Below, piece by piece: positions 12,078 through 22,199 of a stretch of DNA of 64,000 nucleotides (within the stretch, counting starts at the first letter, position 1; each line of letters begins with the position of its first letter). Made by a program: the position numbers and the translations under genes. This stretch comes from Typhlomys cinereus (Eukaryota > Chordata > Mammalia > Rodentia > Platacanthomyidae), in NCBI GenBank assembly GCA_023101885.1, contig JALPQD010000206.1, positions 2,024,607-2,088,606 on the forward strand. Reading direction: 5' to 3'. The notes beneath the pieces were generated by a model. That model ran no database searches. It worked only from the letters and a program-made list of their open reading frames with translations, and was not told where the DNA came from.

Positions 12078-12079
12078 CA

Positions 12080-13180
12080 GATAGAATACGGTTGAACAAG
12101 TATACTCAAAGCACCATTTTATTTCCATCATACGTCATTTCTAATTGCAAAATAAAGTTAGTAATTTTTTGACCCTCTCTACATTTGTAATGTTTCTATT
12201 TTCAAGAAAAGCCATCAGAGACCAATGATTTTGCTTATCATCCATGACTTTCCTGATGTTCTCTGGGTATGTCAAAACGTCTGTCTTATTTTATTCTCAT
12301 GCACTGAAAGTTAAATCTTTGAATGAAACAAAATAGAAACTAAATGAAAAGCCAAACTAATTTTCCTGAAGCAGTTACAGCTTTCACAGTGAATGATTTG
12401 GAGCTCTTCAGTGTTACTTAGTGAATGTAATCACACATATTTGTCTTGCAGAGAATTATATTGTGACATAAGCATGGTAAGCAGGACTGTTATTATATGA
12501 ATTACCCTAGATTTGTTGTTTGAAATTGTAGCATACAAAAGGAAAGCATGCATGAATTTTGCTTAAAAAAGTTTCCATTATTTAATGAAATGCTATCAAC
12601 ATATTATTAGATAGCCAATAGGACTAAATTGAATCGTACTTGTATTTGTGTATTATTTAGCATTGAGTAAATGGTAGAAGAGAAAAACAGGCAGTTATTC
12701 AGGAGAGCAAGAGTAAAACCTATTTCACATGTGAAACAAATATTATCTTTCTTCTGTATCCTAAATGATTTATTTGAACCATATTCAGAAATTCTGTTTC
12801 TTCAATGCCTTTCTTACAATGTCCAATATACATGTGTGAATGCATATAATTTACATATGTATCATGTACCTATTTATACATACAGATATGTCTTTTGGGA
12901 AGAGCTGGAAATGAGTGAAGGAAAAATGATAATTAGAAAAAAAGTATTAAGATTTACATAAAAGCTACAATTCCATAAGAAAGGGCTTCTGTTCTGTTCC
13001 AAGATCATTGGGAAAGGTTATTCAAGGATATCTTGGAACTGAACTTCAGACTGCTTTCTGCACAATCATCATGTTCACCAATGTACAAAATATGTACTAA
13101 CAAAATGAATCATGGAAATTTTACTTATTTCTTTAATTTTGTGTCTTTATTTATATGCATCCATGTTTTTGTAGGTGGGT
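12080..13180. other. no gene recognised
   Basis: AT-rich. The longest frame is 96 codons (12671-12961, plus), without recognisable features. Confidence 0.45.
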
Positions 13181-13184
13181 TTTC

Positions 13185-13480
13185 ATATCTGTATGCATGC
13201 TTTTTGTTCTGTAGATACATGTACACAAATGTGAAGGCCAGAGGGCAAATTTGAATGTCATTCCTCAGGAGCTGTTCCATTATTTTTGAGATGGGGACTC
13301 TCACAGTCCTGGGACTTGTTACATAAACTAGTTTAGTTGGCCAACAAGTCCCAAGCATCTGCTTTATTCTTTTCCAAAGTTCTGGGATCACAAGCATGTT
13401 ACACTTAGATATTTTGTGTGGATTATAAAAATAGAAGTCAAGTCCTTGTATTTGCACACCAAGCTTTCACTGACTAATCC
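13185..13480 (-). mobile_element. B4-type SINE, antisense
   Basis: The plus strand reads GTGAAGGCCAGAGGGCAAATTTG, GGACTCTCACAGTCCTGG, TTGGCCAACAAGTCCC, AAGTTCTGGGATCACAAGC, then TCACTGACTAATCCCC. This is the reverse complement of the CA-flank, B1-like body and tRNA-like head of B4 elements. Confidence 0.6.
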
Positions 13481-13639
13481 CCAACTCCTGTTCATTTTAT
13501 TTCTAAAAAAATTAATTCATGTAAGAAAAAGACAAGACTTAAATCCTAATAGTGATTTGAGAATATATTTGTCAAACCAAGTGAAGATATTATCATAGCC
13601 ATGTTTAGTAACTCCCGATTTACCTTCTATAGAGGTTAT

Positions 13640-14060
13640 GGTATTGCCAGTTGTTAATGCGATACTTGATAGCTAGGCCTCTAAACACAACTTTGGGGTA
13701 AGCTTTAAGTTAATGCAGGCTTCTGACCAAACCTATAGATTGTTATAATAACTGGAATTCATGAATTCATGCGGAAAGAGCTTCATTTGTGGGTGACACT
13801 ATTCTCTGAGCATGTAGATAAAGAAGAGAAAGAGCATTTTGGAATGTGGAAAACACTGGTACCAAGCTGAAATGTGTTTGTCCTTGACCTCTTCTCTTGC
13901 TGAGGATATGTTGTGATGAGTTCCCTTGTCTCCTTCTGGTAACTATCTTGGCATCATGGTTCATAAGCCTACAACTGTGAGAATAAATAATACCTATTGT
14001 TTTCTTAAATTGTTTAGGTCAGGTGTTTACTACAGTAGTAAAGTTACAAAAAGGAGACAG
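13640..14060 (+). mobile_element. LTR-like interspersed repeat, sense
   Basis: GTGGGTGACACTATTCTCTGAGC is the counterpart of the GGGTGA.A..ATTCC box in the copies at 3.6, 20.1 and 34.8 kb. Downstream, CAACTGTGAGAATAAATAATACC supplies the AATAAA-like end. Old and diverged. Confidence 0.5.
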
Positions 14061-14725
14061 AGTCTAAGCCAAAAGTAAATCTCCACTGTTCTACAGTAAA
14101 TATATAGACTATTAGTGACTAATCCAGGCAAAGAAATTCTTACTCCACCTACTTCTAAAGTTTGCTTGGCAAAATTTGCTGAAGATGAGCATATATTATC
14201 TTCCAGTGAGCACCATCCAGGGACCAGCTCACCAAGGCATATGACAGAGACACATGCATAAAAACAGGTAATTCTGAGCTCTGTAGGGCATGCTTCTTAT
14301 CTCACATTTCATTAGTCAAATGTGAATTGCATATCAAGACCAAGTGTGAACAAGTATAATCTTCACACTCTAGAGGAATGTGCTAGAAAGACAGGTGATA
14401 AACAATACAAACAAACAAAACAGGTACTTACAGCTAAAATAGATAGAATGAATTTTATGATTGAGTTTATCATAAAGACAAAATTAGAGGAGCAGAAACC
14501 TCAACTTCTAGAACAGCCACACCTCCATATTAAATGGTCTATGGCAAGATATTCCATTGAGTTTGACTCCTTACTCTCTTGACCTATGTAGTTACTCCAA
14601 GGAGATGAAATACTATGAATTCAGTGCTCTCTTCATGAATTCTGTTGTCAGTTGAAATCAACTATGTCAGACAATTAGTTGTGAATTGTCCTAAAACAAA
14701 TGATAAAAGTATGGTAAGTAATACT
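14060..14725. other. no gene recognised
   Basis: Unassigned. An 86-codon frame (14322-14582, plus) has no motif or homology I can see. Confidence 0.45.
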
Positions 14726-14727
14726 GA

Positions 14728-14830
14728 GGCTGGGAAGAAGTATCAAAAGTAGAATGCTTGCTTAGCATTATGAAGTCCTTCAGTTGACTCCCCAGTTCCT
14801 CAACAAAACAAAACAAAAACAACAGCTACA
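14728..14830 (+). mobile_element. ID-type SINE
   Basis: GAGGCTGGGAAGAAGTATC, AGTAGAATGCTTGCTTAGC and TTGACTCCCCAGTTCC correspond to the tRNA-Ala-like ID consensus (A box, anticodon region, B box). An AAAACAAAACAAAAAC tail follows. Confidence 0.7.
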
Positions 14831-14911
14831 AAAAACATCTCAGAAGAGTCATATTCATTATGCAAAGGATTTTTTCCAGAAGCATTGACATGCCTAGCTG
14901 AAGTTGATATG

Positions 14912-15296
14912 TGTCATGGTTTGAATATAAATTGTCCCCCACAGACTGATGTGTTTGAATCCTTAGTTGATGTTGATATTTGGGAAGGTTGTGGCAAGTT
15001 TATGAGGTGGAGCCTTGCTGTAGAAAGGCAAGCCACAGGGGCTGGCACTGAGGCTATTTATCTCTGCCCTATTTCTGCTATCAGATGGCTCTTGAAATTT
15101 GCAGTTAGTTCTCTCAAGCTCCATGATGTCTGTAGCGACCTAAGCCTTCTCAAGCTTCAGCCAGCCAGTCACACCCCTTCTGCCACAATGAACTGTCATC
15201 TTTCCTCTGGAAATATAAGCCAAATAAATCTCCCTTTTTCCCTTAATTTAGTTGCATGAGTATTGTCTCAAAGCAGCAGAAAGAGTAACTATGACA
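14912..15296 (+). mobile_element. MaLR (ORR1/MT-type) solo LTR, sense
   Basis: It starts TGTCATGGTTTGAATATAAA and ends AACTATGACA, with the TG...CA termini of an LTR. In between are GTCCCCCACAGACTGATGTG, GGGAAGGTTGTGGCAAG, GGAGGTGGAGCC-like GAGGTGGAGCCTTGCTG, CCATGATGTCTGTAG, and the poly(A)-signal region AAGCCAAATAAATCTCC. These are standard MaLR LTR blocks. No internal region is attached, so it is a solo LTR. I could not confirm a flanking 5 bp duplication. Confidence 0.85.
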
Positions 15297-15704
15297 AGTT
15301 ACACTCCTGTAGCCTAAAATCTACCCTCCATCTTTTGACATATTTTCTAGCATTCTCCATCAAGCCTCCTCCTGTTTTCTTCTTATTGCATGTTTCTTAC
15401 TGGGGTGGTATTTCCCTTGATATAGTGCTTCCATGTCCCTTTGTAATGAAAGCATTGGATATGATCAGAATCTGAGAGATGATTGAGAGATAAATTAGTT
15501 GGGTTGCACCATATTTATAGGAAGAAGGTAGTTTAAGTTTCTAGTAGAAAACAAAGGGTATCTGTTTTCATAGTTTTTTGTTTTTTCATTTCTATATGAT
15601 TTCAGCCTTTGCAAGGGAATGGTACCTTTAGGAAGTGAAACATTTTAGGAGAAAGGCACATCACAGGGCAGGATTTGAGTTTAGATAGCTCTGCCTTGAT
15701 TCTT

Positions 15705-16100
15705 TTTTTTTTTTTTTTTTTTTTATTAAAAATTTAATTATACATTTTAAAAATTTTTTACCAGTTCCCTCCCTCCCCCCCCTTCCCCCCCCCCTTCCCC
15801 CAGTGCCTCCCCCCCAATTCCCAGATAGTCCTTTATTGTGTGTGCCTAACTCTCCACTGTGTCCTCCTCTCCGATGACATATAAGGACCCAGTGGCATTT
15901 CCATAAGCCCTTTCTCTTGTTCCCCTTAAGCATAAGATCACTACTATGGCTGTCAATCCCTTGCCTCCAGGGGTCTCGGTGCCCTTATCAGATGCTAGAC
16001 TTTATGAGGGCAACAGTGCGCTGGACATTGCGCAGGGCATGCAAAGTTCCATTATGATTGCTTTGGCCCCAACCATTGTTGAGAATCTTGCAAATCGTTG
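15705..16100 (-). mobile_element. L1 3' fragment at the head of a chimeric insertion
   Basis: The plus strand starts with a long T run (poly-A of the minus strand) and a C-rich tract (reverse of the L1 G tract). It continues through ATGACATATAAGGACCCAGTGG and ACTATGGCTGTCAATCCC to CCCCAACCATTGTTGAG. All are L1 3' UTR sequence read backwards. The L1 match stops at about 16.098 kb, where the sequence passes directly into an inverted copy of local DNA. The 15 bp TCTGCCTTGATTCTT precedes it (15690-15704) and recurs only at 17059-17073. The insertion therefore includes both the L1 piece and the inverted copy. Confidence 0.88.
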
Positions 16101-17056
16101 TTCAAGAAATTATAAAACAACTGAAAGTTTCCAGTGATGAACAAAACTGATATATATTAAGCACATAGAAAATGGTTGGAAGACCTTAAAGAAAAGTTTG
16201 TAATCTTCATTTTGAATCTTATAAAAATCTGAGACAATGATTAAATAAGTAGACAAAGCCTGTTTGGGCTTGTTTTATTCTCCCACATTTTATTTTTTCC
16301 TAATCATACAAGCTCAATAGGTGTGCTGTCCTCTCCCTCCTTCCTCTCTCCTCCATCTCCTCCCCTGTCATCCCCCCTTTCACTCTCCATTCTTCCCCCC
16401 TTCCTTTCACTCCCCTCAATGCTTCCCCCTTCCTCCCTCTCATTCCAGGGGTCATCCTTTTGTGTGAATGTCAAATGCCCCTATGAGTCCTCCACCCTAT
16501 TAAGGGTTCAGGACTCAGTGGAACAGCCTGGAGCCCTTCTTGGGCTCCTCATTAATATGGGAATTCTATTATGACTGTTAATCCCTTGCCTGTAAAGATC
16601 CTACTGCTTGGAGCCTTCGCTCCTGTGATCCATAATAGACTTTAGGGGGTCATTGACATGTCAGTGTTTTGGCTTGTTTTTTAAGTTCCATTTCATGCTG
16701 ATGCAGATTGGTTTCAAATCTTTTAGAAGTTTTTTTTATTGGCCCTAGCAGGAAGCAAACTGCTTATGTCAGAGCCATGAAATGAAGAAGGAAGCTGAGG
16801 TACCCAATAAGCCCCTTCTGAGAACTTTCAAAATTCATCTAAAGCTATATCTCCTAAAGGTTTCTAAGCTTCTGAATAACACCACAAAGGAGTTCAAGAC
16901 TTCAACATATGACCTTGATATACATTCAACACCAAAACATAACATAAAGTATGACACTGTAGCATTTTTCACCCATCTCTATCCACCTTCTACTGGATTT
17001 AGATACTGGCCCAGTTACTTTTTCTGCTGCTGTAAGATAGCACTCAGCTTCATGCA
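16098..17056 (-). repeat. left arm of a ~959 bp palindrome (inverted copy of local DNA)
   Basis: This arm is the reverse complement of 17228-18187. Position sums stay at 34284 from 17056 back to at least 16323 and become 34285 at 16098, so I see one single-base length difference: six T here against seven A in the other arm, in the run near 16.29 kb. A substitution lies near 17.03 kb (CTGCTGTAAG against the complement of CTTAGAGCAG). It carries, reversed, an L1 3' UTR end (about 16.28-16.66 kb). It has no TSD of its own and shares the TSD of the adjoining L1 fragment. Confidence 0.93.
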
Positions 17057-17227
17057 GATCTGCCTTGATTCTTATAGGAGTCTGCTCTTGCAGTCTGCTG
17101 CTTGTCCTGTTTGTTTATATCATGATGTCTGTGGTGACCTAAGTATCTTCTGCTCCCTGCCATGTCCTCTCTTCCAGCTCCCCTTTGGAGCTATAAGACA
17201 AATAAATCTCCTTTTCCCCCCTTAAGT
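17057..17227. other. 171 bp palindrome spacer
   Basis: The spacer holds two extra bases (GA), the second copy of the 15 bp TSD (17059-17073) and the middle of the MaLR LTR, including its AATAAA. It is unique relative to the arms and would be the loop of any hairpin. Confidence 0.85.
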
Positions 17228-18187
17228 TGCATGAAGCTGAGTGCTATCTTAGAGCAGCAGAAAAAGTAACTGGGCCAGTATCTAAATCCAGTAGAAGGTG
17301 GATAGAGATGGGTGAAAAATGCTACAGTGTCATACTTTATGTTATGTTTTGGTGTTGAATGTATATCAAGGTCATATGTTGAAGTCTTGAACTCCTTTGT
17401 GGTGTTATTCAGAAGCTTAGAAACCTTTAGGAGATATAGCTTTAGATGAATTTTGAAAGTTCTCAGAAGGGGCTTATTGGGTACCTCAGCTTCCTTCTTC
17501 ATTTCATGGCTCTGACATAAGCAGTTTGCTTCCTGCTAGGGCCAATAAAAAAAACTTCTAAAAGATTTGAAACCAATCTGCATCAGCATGAAATGGAACT
17601 TAAAAAACAAGCCAAAACACTGACATGTCAATGACCCCCTAAAGTCTATTATGGATCACAGGAGCGAAGGCTCCAAGCAGTAGGATCTTTACAGGCAAGG
17701 GATTAACAGTCATAATAGAATTCCCATATTAATGAGGAGCCCAAGAAGGGCTCCAGGCTGTTCCACTGAGTCCTGAACCCTTAATAGGGTGGAGGACTCA
17801 TAGGGGCATTTGACATTCACACAAAAGGATGACCCCTGGAATGAGAGGGAGGAAGGGGGAAGCATTGAGGGGAGTGAAAGGAAGGGGGGAAGAATGGAGA
17901 GTGAAAGGGGGGATGACAGGGGAGGAGATGGAGGAGAGAGGAAGGAGGGAGAGGACAGCACACCTATTGAGCTTGTATGATTAGGAAAAAAATAAAATGT
18001 GGGAGAATAAAACAAGCCCAAACAGGCTTTGTCTACTTATTTAATCATTGTCTCAGATTTTTATAAGATTCAAAATGAAGATTACAAACTTTTCTTTAAG
18101 GTCTTCCAACCATTTTCTATGTGCTTAATATATATCAGTTTTGTTCATCACTGGAAACTTTCAGTTGTTTTATAATTTCTTGAACAA
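17228..18187 (+). repeat. right (original) arm of the palindrome
   Basis: This arm continues naturally from the MaLR LTR end on its left and into unrelated flanking DNA on its right, so it is the parent copy. It holds the last ~50 bp of the LTR, a unique stretch with GGTGTTGAATGTATATCAAGG, and an L1 3' end in sense. Confidence 0.88.
17600..18000 (+). mobile_element. L1 3' UTR end inside the right arm
   Basis: CAATGACCCCCTAAAGTC, TATTATGGATCACAGG, ATCTTTACAGGCAAGGG, CACTGAGTCCTGAACCC, a purine tract at 17.84-17.95 kb, and CACCTATTGAGCTTGTATG then A-rich sequence. These are L1 3' UTR landmarks in a variant form with differences from the other copies. The start is approximate. Confidence 0.75.
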
Positions 18188-19925
18188 TGTTTAAAATAAG
18201 TAGATAAGTAGCAAACAGTATTCCTAGGCTTGAAAAAATATTATGCATTTTCATTTTTTATTCCTATTAGATACTTCATAGAAAATACATATTTTAATTA
18301 TGGTAAGAGATCATCCTGAAATGGAAGATGAATATCAATTTTAGCAGGTAAGCTTATTTATATTTGTGCCAAATAATTTGAGTAAACAATTTATTGCAGT
18401 TACATTCAGGAGGAGGATTCAATCATTTTCACTATTATAATAGAAAGTAGATGAAAATGAGTATTAATTTCTGTAAATTTATGTGAAATACAATAGATTC
18501 CATATGTAAAGTTTGGACTGGCTGCTTTGTGAATTGATTTTTTTAAACTAACCTATTCTGTTGAGAAACAGCACTGTCACATGATACCTTAAAGATAGAA
18601 ACACTATTTAATATGTTCTCTTGGGGGTTTGCATGAATAAACTGGGTAAAGTAAAGTAGAAATATTATTTCCTATTTTGACACCAACAAAGTATAATTTA
18701 GATAGGGCATCCTGACAACGATATAAAATGATGTTGTTTTTGAAAAAAAAATACCTTTTATATATAGACTTTTTCCATGATTTGTTCATCTATAATAACT
18801 TTTCTATTTCTATAGTTTTATTAAAATATGTTTGTCTTTCTTTTTAAACATACATTTCTGGATAAGTAATTTTAGAAGACACATTTTTCAGCACTGTGTT
18901 AAGACAATTTTCTGCTGCTTAATTTAAATATATTTCAAAAAACATCTGAAATTCTATCAAATGATCTCTTGAAGATATGAAACTTTAGTAAAAAGTGATA
19001 CAAACTGTTGCCGAATTCCCCTGTATGGTTCCTCTATTGGGACATGTCTGGGGCATGTCTGAACTTGTTCAGGCTTGTCTGTAGCTAGACCTCCTGGATT
19101 TGGGAGCCTGGGCTAGGGCTTCCCTGAATCAATAGTGCCACAACAAACTTTTTATAGACTTCCACTCTTAAGCTATGTGACCTTGAACATGTTCTTGGAT
19201 AGCTGTGTGTCTTAGTTTCTCCATCCATGGAATAAAAATCAGGGTCCAATATTTTCTGTGCAGATTATATGATTTGACATGTATAAAAGACTTAGAACAT
19301 GAACTAATACATAGTAAGAACAATAAAAAGCTAATTTCTGTGGTTATCATTGCTCCATTTTGTACAAGGTGGCAATATTTGGGTGAGGATCAATGAAAGC
19401 AGTGTCTTTTGTGATTTTTAAATTGAACAAATGAAATGTCACAAAAGGAAGATACAAAACTGCTTTCAGGAAAAATGGACAAAAGTTATAATTAAGAAGT
19501 AAATCAACCATATGTCAGTAAATTAAAGTTGGGCATATATACATTAGGTGTTCATAATTGTAGGAAAATAGAACAAAATCTAGATTTAGAATGCTAAATA
19601 ACTGTGTAGAAAATGATGTGAGGATTCCTACTCAGCAAATACAAAAGATGAGTCTGCATTTATTTGATCTTTTCTGCAATTATGAATAGGAAATGAACAG
19701 GAAATGGTAAAAAGTACTGATTCTCACTTGTATATACAGAAAGAGAAACAGTTATTGATCCATTTAAGTCTATGTTCAGCACAAGTACTTCCAGTTGAAA
19801 GGATATTATGACCTGTAATGTTTACAGTTGGAGTTTCTTGTCATTCCATGTTTTTACCTGTAGCTTCAAGCTGAATTTACTGTCTTGAGCATAGGATATC
19901 ATGATCAAGATTTCGATGACATTGA
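18188..19925. other. AT-rich stretch, no gene recognised
   Basis: Unassigned. Frames are at most 63 codons on either strand and carry no motif. Confidence 0.45.
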
Positions 19926-19929
19926 ATTC

Positions 19930-20285
19930 TGTGGTGTCATAATTATACACAGATGTCAAATCTGATGGTTGAGGGTTTGAGCTCTGGGTACATTTGTAAA
20001 AAACTAGGGATTGAGTAAGGCCTAGAATAAGCCTGTGGGGGATTTTATGATTGATGGGGAAGATTCAGTTCATTGTGGGTGAGACTAATCCCTAAGCAGG
20101 TGAATAAGATGAAGAAATTGTTTGAGAAATTTGGCGTCCTTTGGTATACTTGGCCAGACATGATAGTCTGGCAAGTAGGAACTGTCCCTCTCTCAATAGT
20201 CCTGTGGTTGTATACATACGGTGTGGCCATTTAATTGGACTCTAGTGTTGGTATGGCCATGAAAGTACTATGGATACTACTAAGG
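19930..20285 (+). mobile_element. LTR-like interspersed repeat, sense
   Basis: It shares with the 34.7 kb copy: GGTTGAGGGTTTGAGCTCTGG, ACATTTGTAAAAAACTAGG, TTGATGGGGAAGATTCAG, GGGTGAGACTAATCCC, and TCTGGCAAGTAGGAACTG then TCCCTCTCTCA. The order is the same, so they are one family. It lies just upstream of the mRNA retrocopy. Confidence 0.65.
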
Positions 20286-20317
20286 GAGAAAAGCAATCAA
20301 CAGTTTCCTCAATCTTT

Positions 20318-20982
20318 TTTTTTTGGTCATCAATCAAGCTTTTAATGAAAAGATCATAAAATAACAGTTTCTCATCACTGTACATTAAGACTGCACACTT
20401 CTGAATGGAGAGATCAGCTGTGGGTAAATCACTCTTATGACACTGAGGGGCGACACACCTGCAGCTCCAACCTGAATGGATCTAAACTTTTAAGAGAAGT
20501 AAACTCAATGTGATGAGTGGCAGCAGTGATGGCCAGTACAGAAGTGCGATCCTGGTGTCCCTCCCCTGCCAGGAAGGGCAGAAAGGAGGACATGATCCCT
20601 CTTCCAGTTCCAATTAAACAGATATACCCCATCTTTTTCTGTCCCCCTCGAGGTATTTGCAAATGGACTGGGGCCCCGACCTGGGGTCCCTGGGGGAAAA
20701 GAGTGATAGGTGGAGAACAGGGAGGCTCCCCTCAGCACTTGGTCCCATGGGGCCCCACCAAGTGGAAGAGGGGGATCCTGGGAACACTCCCTGACTCAAG
20801 TGAAGTCTGTTATACAGCATTTTTGAGGTCAATAAATTACAGCAATAAATAACAAGGTGAGGTAGGGGTAGGGGTTCCTGGTAGAAAGGTATGACTGAAG
20901 CTAGGGGCATCCTAGGAAGGGGGTTCTGGGCAGCCTTAGTTCCTGCAGCTCCCACCCTTCCCCGGTTTGGAATGTCAGCCGA
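20318..20982 (-). pseudogene. processed retrocopy of an mRNA 3' end (source gene not identified)
   Basis: This 665 bp block differs sharply in composition from its AT-rich surroundings: about half GC, with runs such as CTGGGGCCCCGACC. On the minus strand it ends with CATTAAAAGCTTGATTG, holding the poly(A) signal variant ATTAAA, then about 15 bases later an A run (plus-strand T run at 20315-20324). The 16 bp AGTTTCCTCAATCTTT stands at both ends (20302-20317 and 20983-20998). Poly-A, poly(A) signal and TSD together mark an L1-mediated insertion of a reverse-transcribed host mRNA. No long conserved frame is evident, and stretches like TTGTTATTTATTGC look like 3' UTR. It therefore appears 5'-truncated within the 3' UTR. 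I could not name the parent gene. Confidence 0.82.
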
Positions 20983-20998
20983 AGTTTCCTCAATCTTT

Positions 20999-21800
20999 AA
21001 AAGTGCCAAACTGTAATAGCAATTGCCCTGAAAAGAGGCAACCATCAGTAATAGTGGCATGAATGTCAAAGGGGCAATTAATAGGTTTCTGACTGTATTT
21101 AAGGCTTGCTTTCCACAAGAATCACATTCCTGGTACAGCAAACCAGAACAAAAAGGGAGGACATAGATACTAGGGGGAGTGCAAGCTATGAAGGTTTAGC
21201 TATGAAGACAGTATATTAAACTTCCTTTTAAACAACTGTCATTATATTTAAAGACTGAAGGAGCACTCAACACTCAATCTAGAAGCTTCCTTCTGTGATG
21301 GAACGTGTTTATTTCAGAAAATTACAACTGACCACAATGCAAAAAATAAATGACTGCAGACTACTTGGCCCTAAGCAAGGACATCTGAGCCATCCCTACC
21401 CAAAGGTTAAGGGAGCATTTCACAGAAGGTAAGTGATATGTGCACCAATACATGATTTGTGCCCCAGTAAGGTCTTAGATACTCTCAGATGTCGTCAAAG
21501 GCAAACAATGAAAACCAGTAGGCCACTTATGTGGAAAAAACTTGAAAACAGGGAGTCTGTCAGGGGAAAAGAAGGGTTTTAATGAGAAGAAGAGAAGAGA
21601 TGGGATTGGGTATTAAGGTGTGAAAATATCATGATTTTACTACATTAATTTGTGAAAAACTAAGCTAAAAAGAATTTAAAAAGTGACTGAATTGCAACAT
21701 TCATAAGCACAGCAATAGCAGATACATGGAAAAACCTCTAGATTACTTTCCTTAGAAAATAGCAATGAGATTTGTCATATTTTTCTGCATATTTTAGATC
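20999..21800. other. no gene recognised
   Basis: Unassigned, with purine-rich patches near 21.57 kb. No frame of note beyond those running in from the retrocopy. Confidence 0.45.
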
Positions 21801-21804
21801 GGTT

Positions 21805-22190
21805 AACAACCAAGTGATTTATGGAGACAAGCTGGTTTATTTGGCTTGCAATTATCCAGTTACAGCTTAATCCAGCTTGTCAGAAGAGCTCATATCAATA
21901 CTAGGGTCCAAGGGAACAGATTATATCATATTCACTGGATTTTTTGAGAGAGGGATAAACTGCTCTTGCCAGTAGCCTGCCCATGAATGCAGAAGAATGT
22001 GAGCTGCCTTAATCAGCTTTCTGATCTTATCTACCTGTTTAGATAATAGTTTCATCCTCTGTTGACTGGGCCCTCCCCATCAACTAGATAATCTCTTGCA
22101 GGCTTGCCTGAGATTTACTTGAATTGCTAATTCTTCATGGATGTGCCTAGACCTGGAACCTTCACTTGTGGTGTTGATACCTGTATTTAA
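21805..22190 (-). mobile_element. LTR-like interspersed repeat, antisense
   Basis: GGTTTATTTGGCTTGCAATT, GGGCCCTCCCCATCAACTAG, TCTCTTGCAGGCTTGCC and GAATTGCTAATTCTTC are the reverse of the family found in sense at 19.9 and 34.7 kb. The CCCATCAACTAG box is the complement of the TGATGGGGA box. Confidence 0.55.
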
Positions 22191-22199
22191 CTATCACAT

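Larger units (their letters stand above)
15590..17280 (+). mobile_element. MaLR LTR split by a later insertion
   Basis: The left part (about 15590-15704) has GGTACCTTTAGGAAGTG and GGAGAAAGGCACATCACAGGG. The right part (17074-about 17280) continues with TCATGATGTCTGTGGTGACC, GCTATAAGACAAATAAATC, TTAAGTTGCATGAAGC and AGCAGCAGAAAAAGTAACTGG. Joined in order they follow the LTR at 14.9 kb. The 1.35 kb block between them (15705-17058) is flanked by a 15 bp duplication, so the LTR was intact before that insertion. Confidence 0.75.

Noticed and set aside
16323..18021. Matching open frames of 83-147 codons repeated on both strands
   Set aside because: Identical products on opposite strands only reflect the palindrome arms; the serine/proline-rich frames are the L1 pyrimidine tract.
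20614..21141. 175-codon open frame on the minus strand
   Set aside because: It starts outside the retrocopy and runs through its 5' TSD into 3' UTR-like sequence. The frame is open because of GC-rich composition, not because of a gene.
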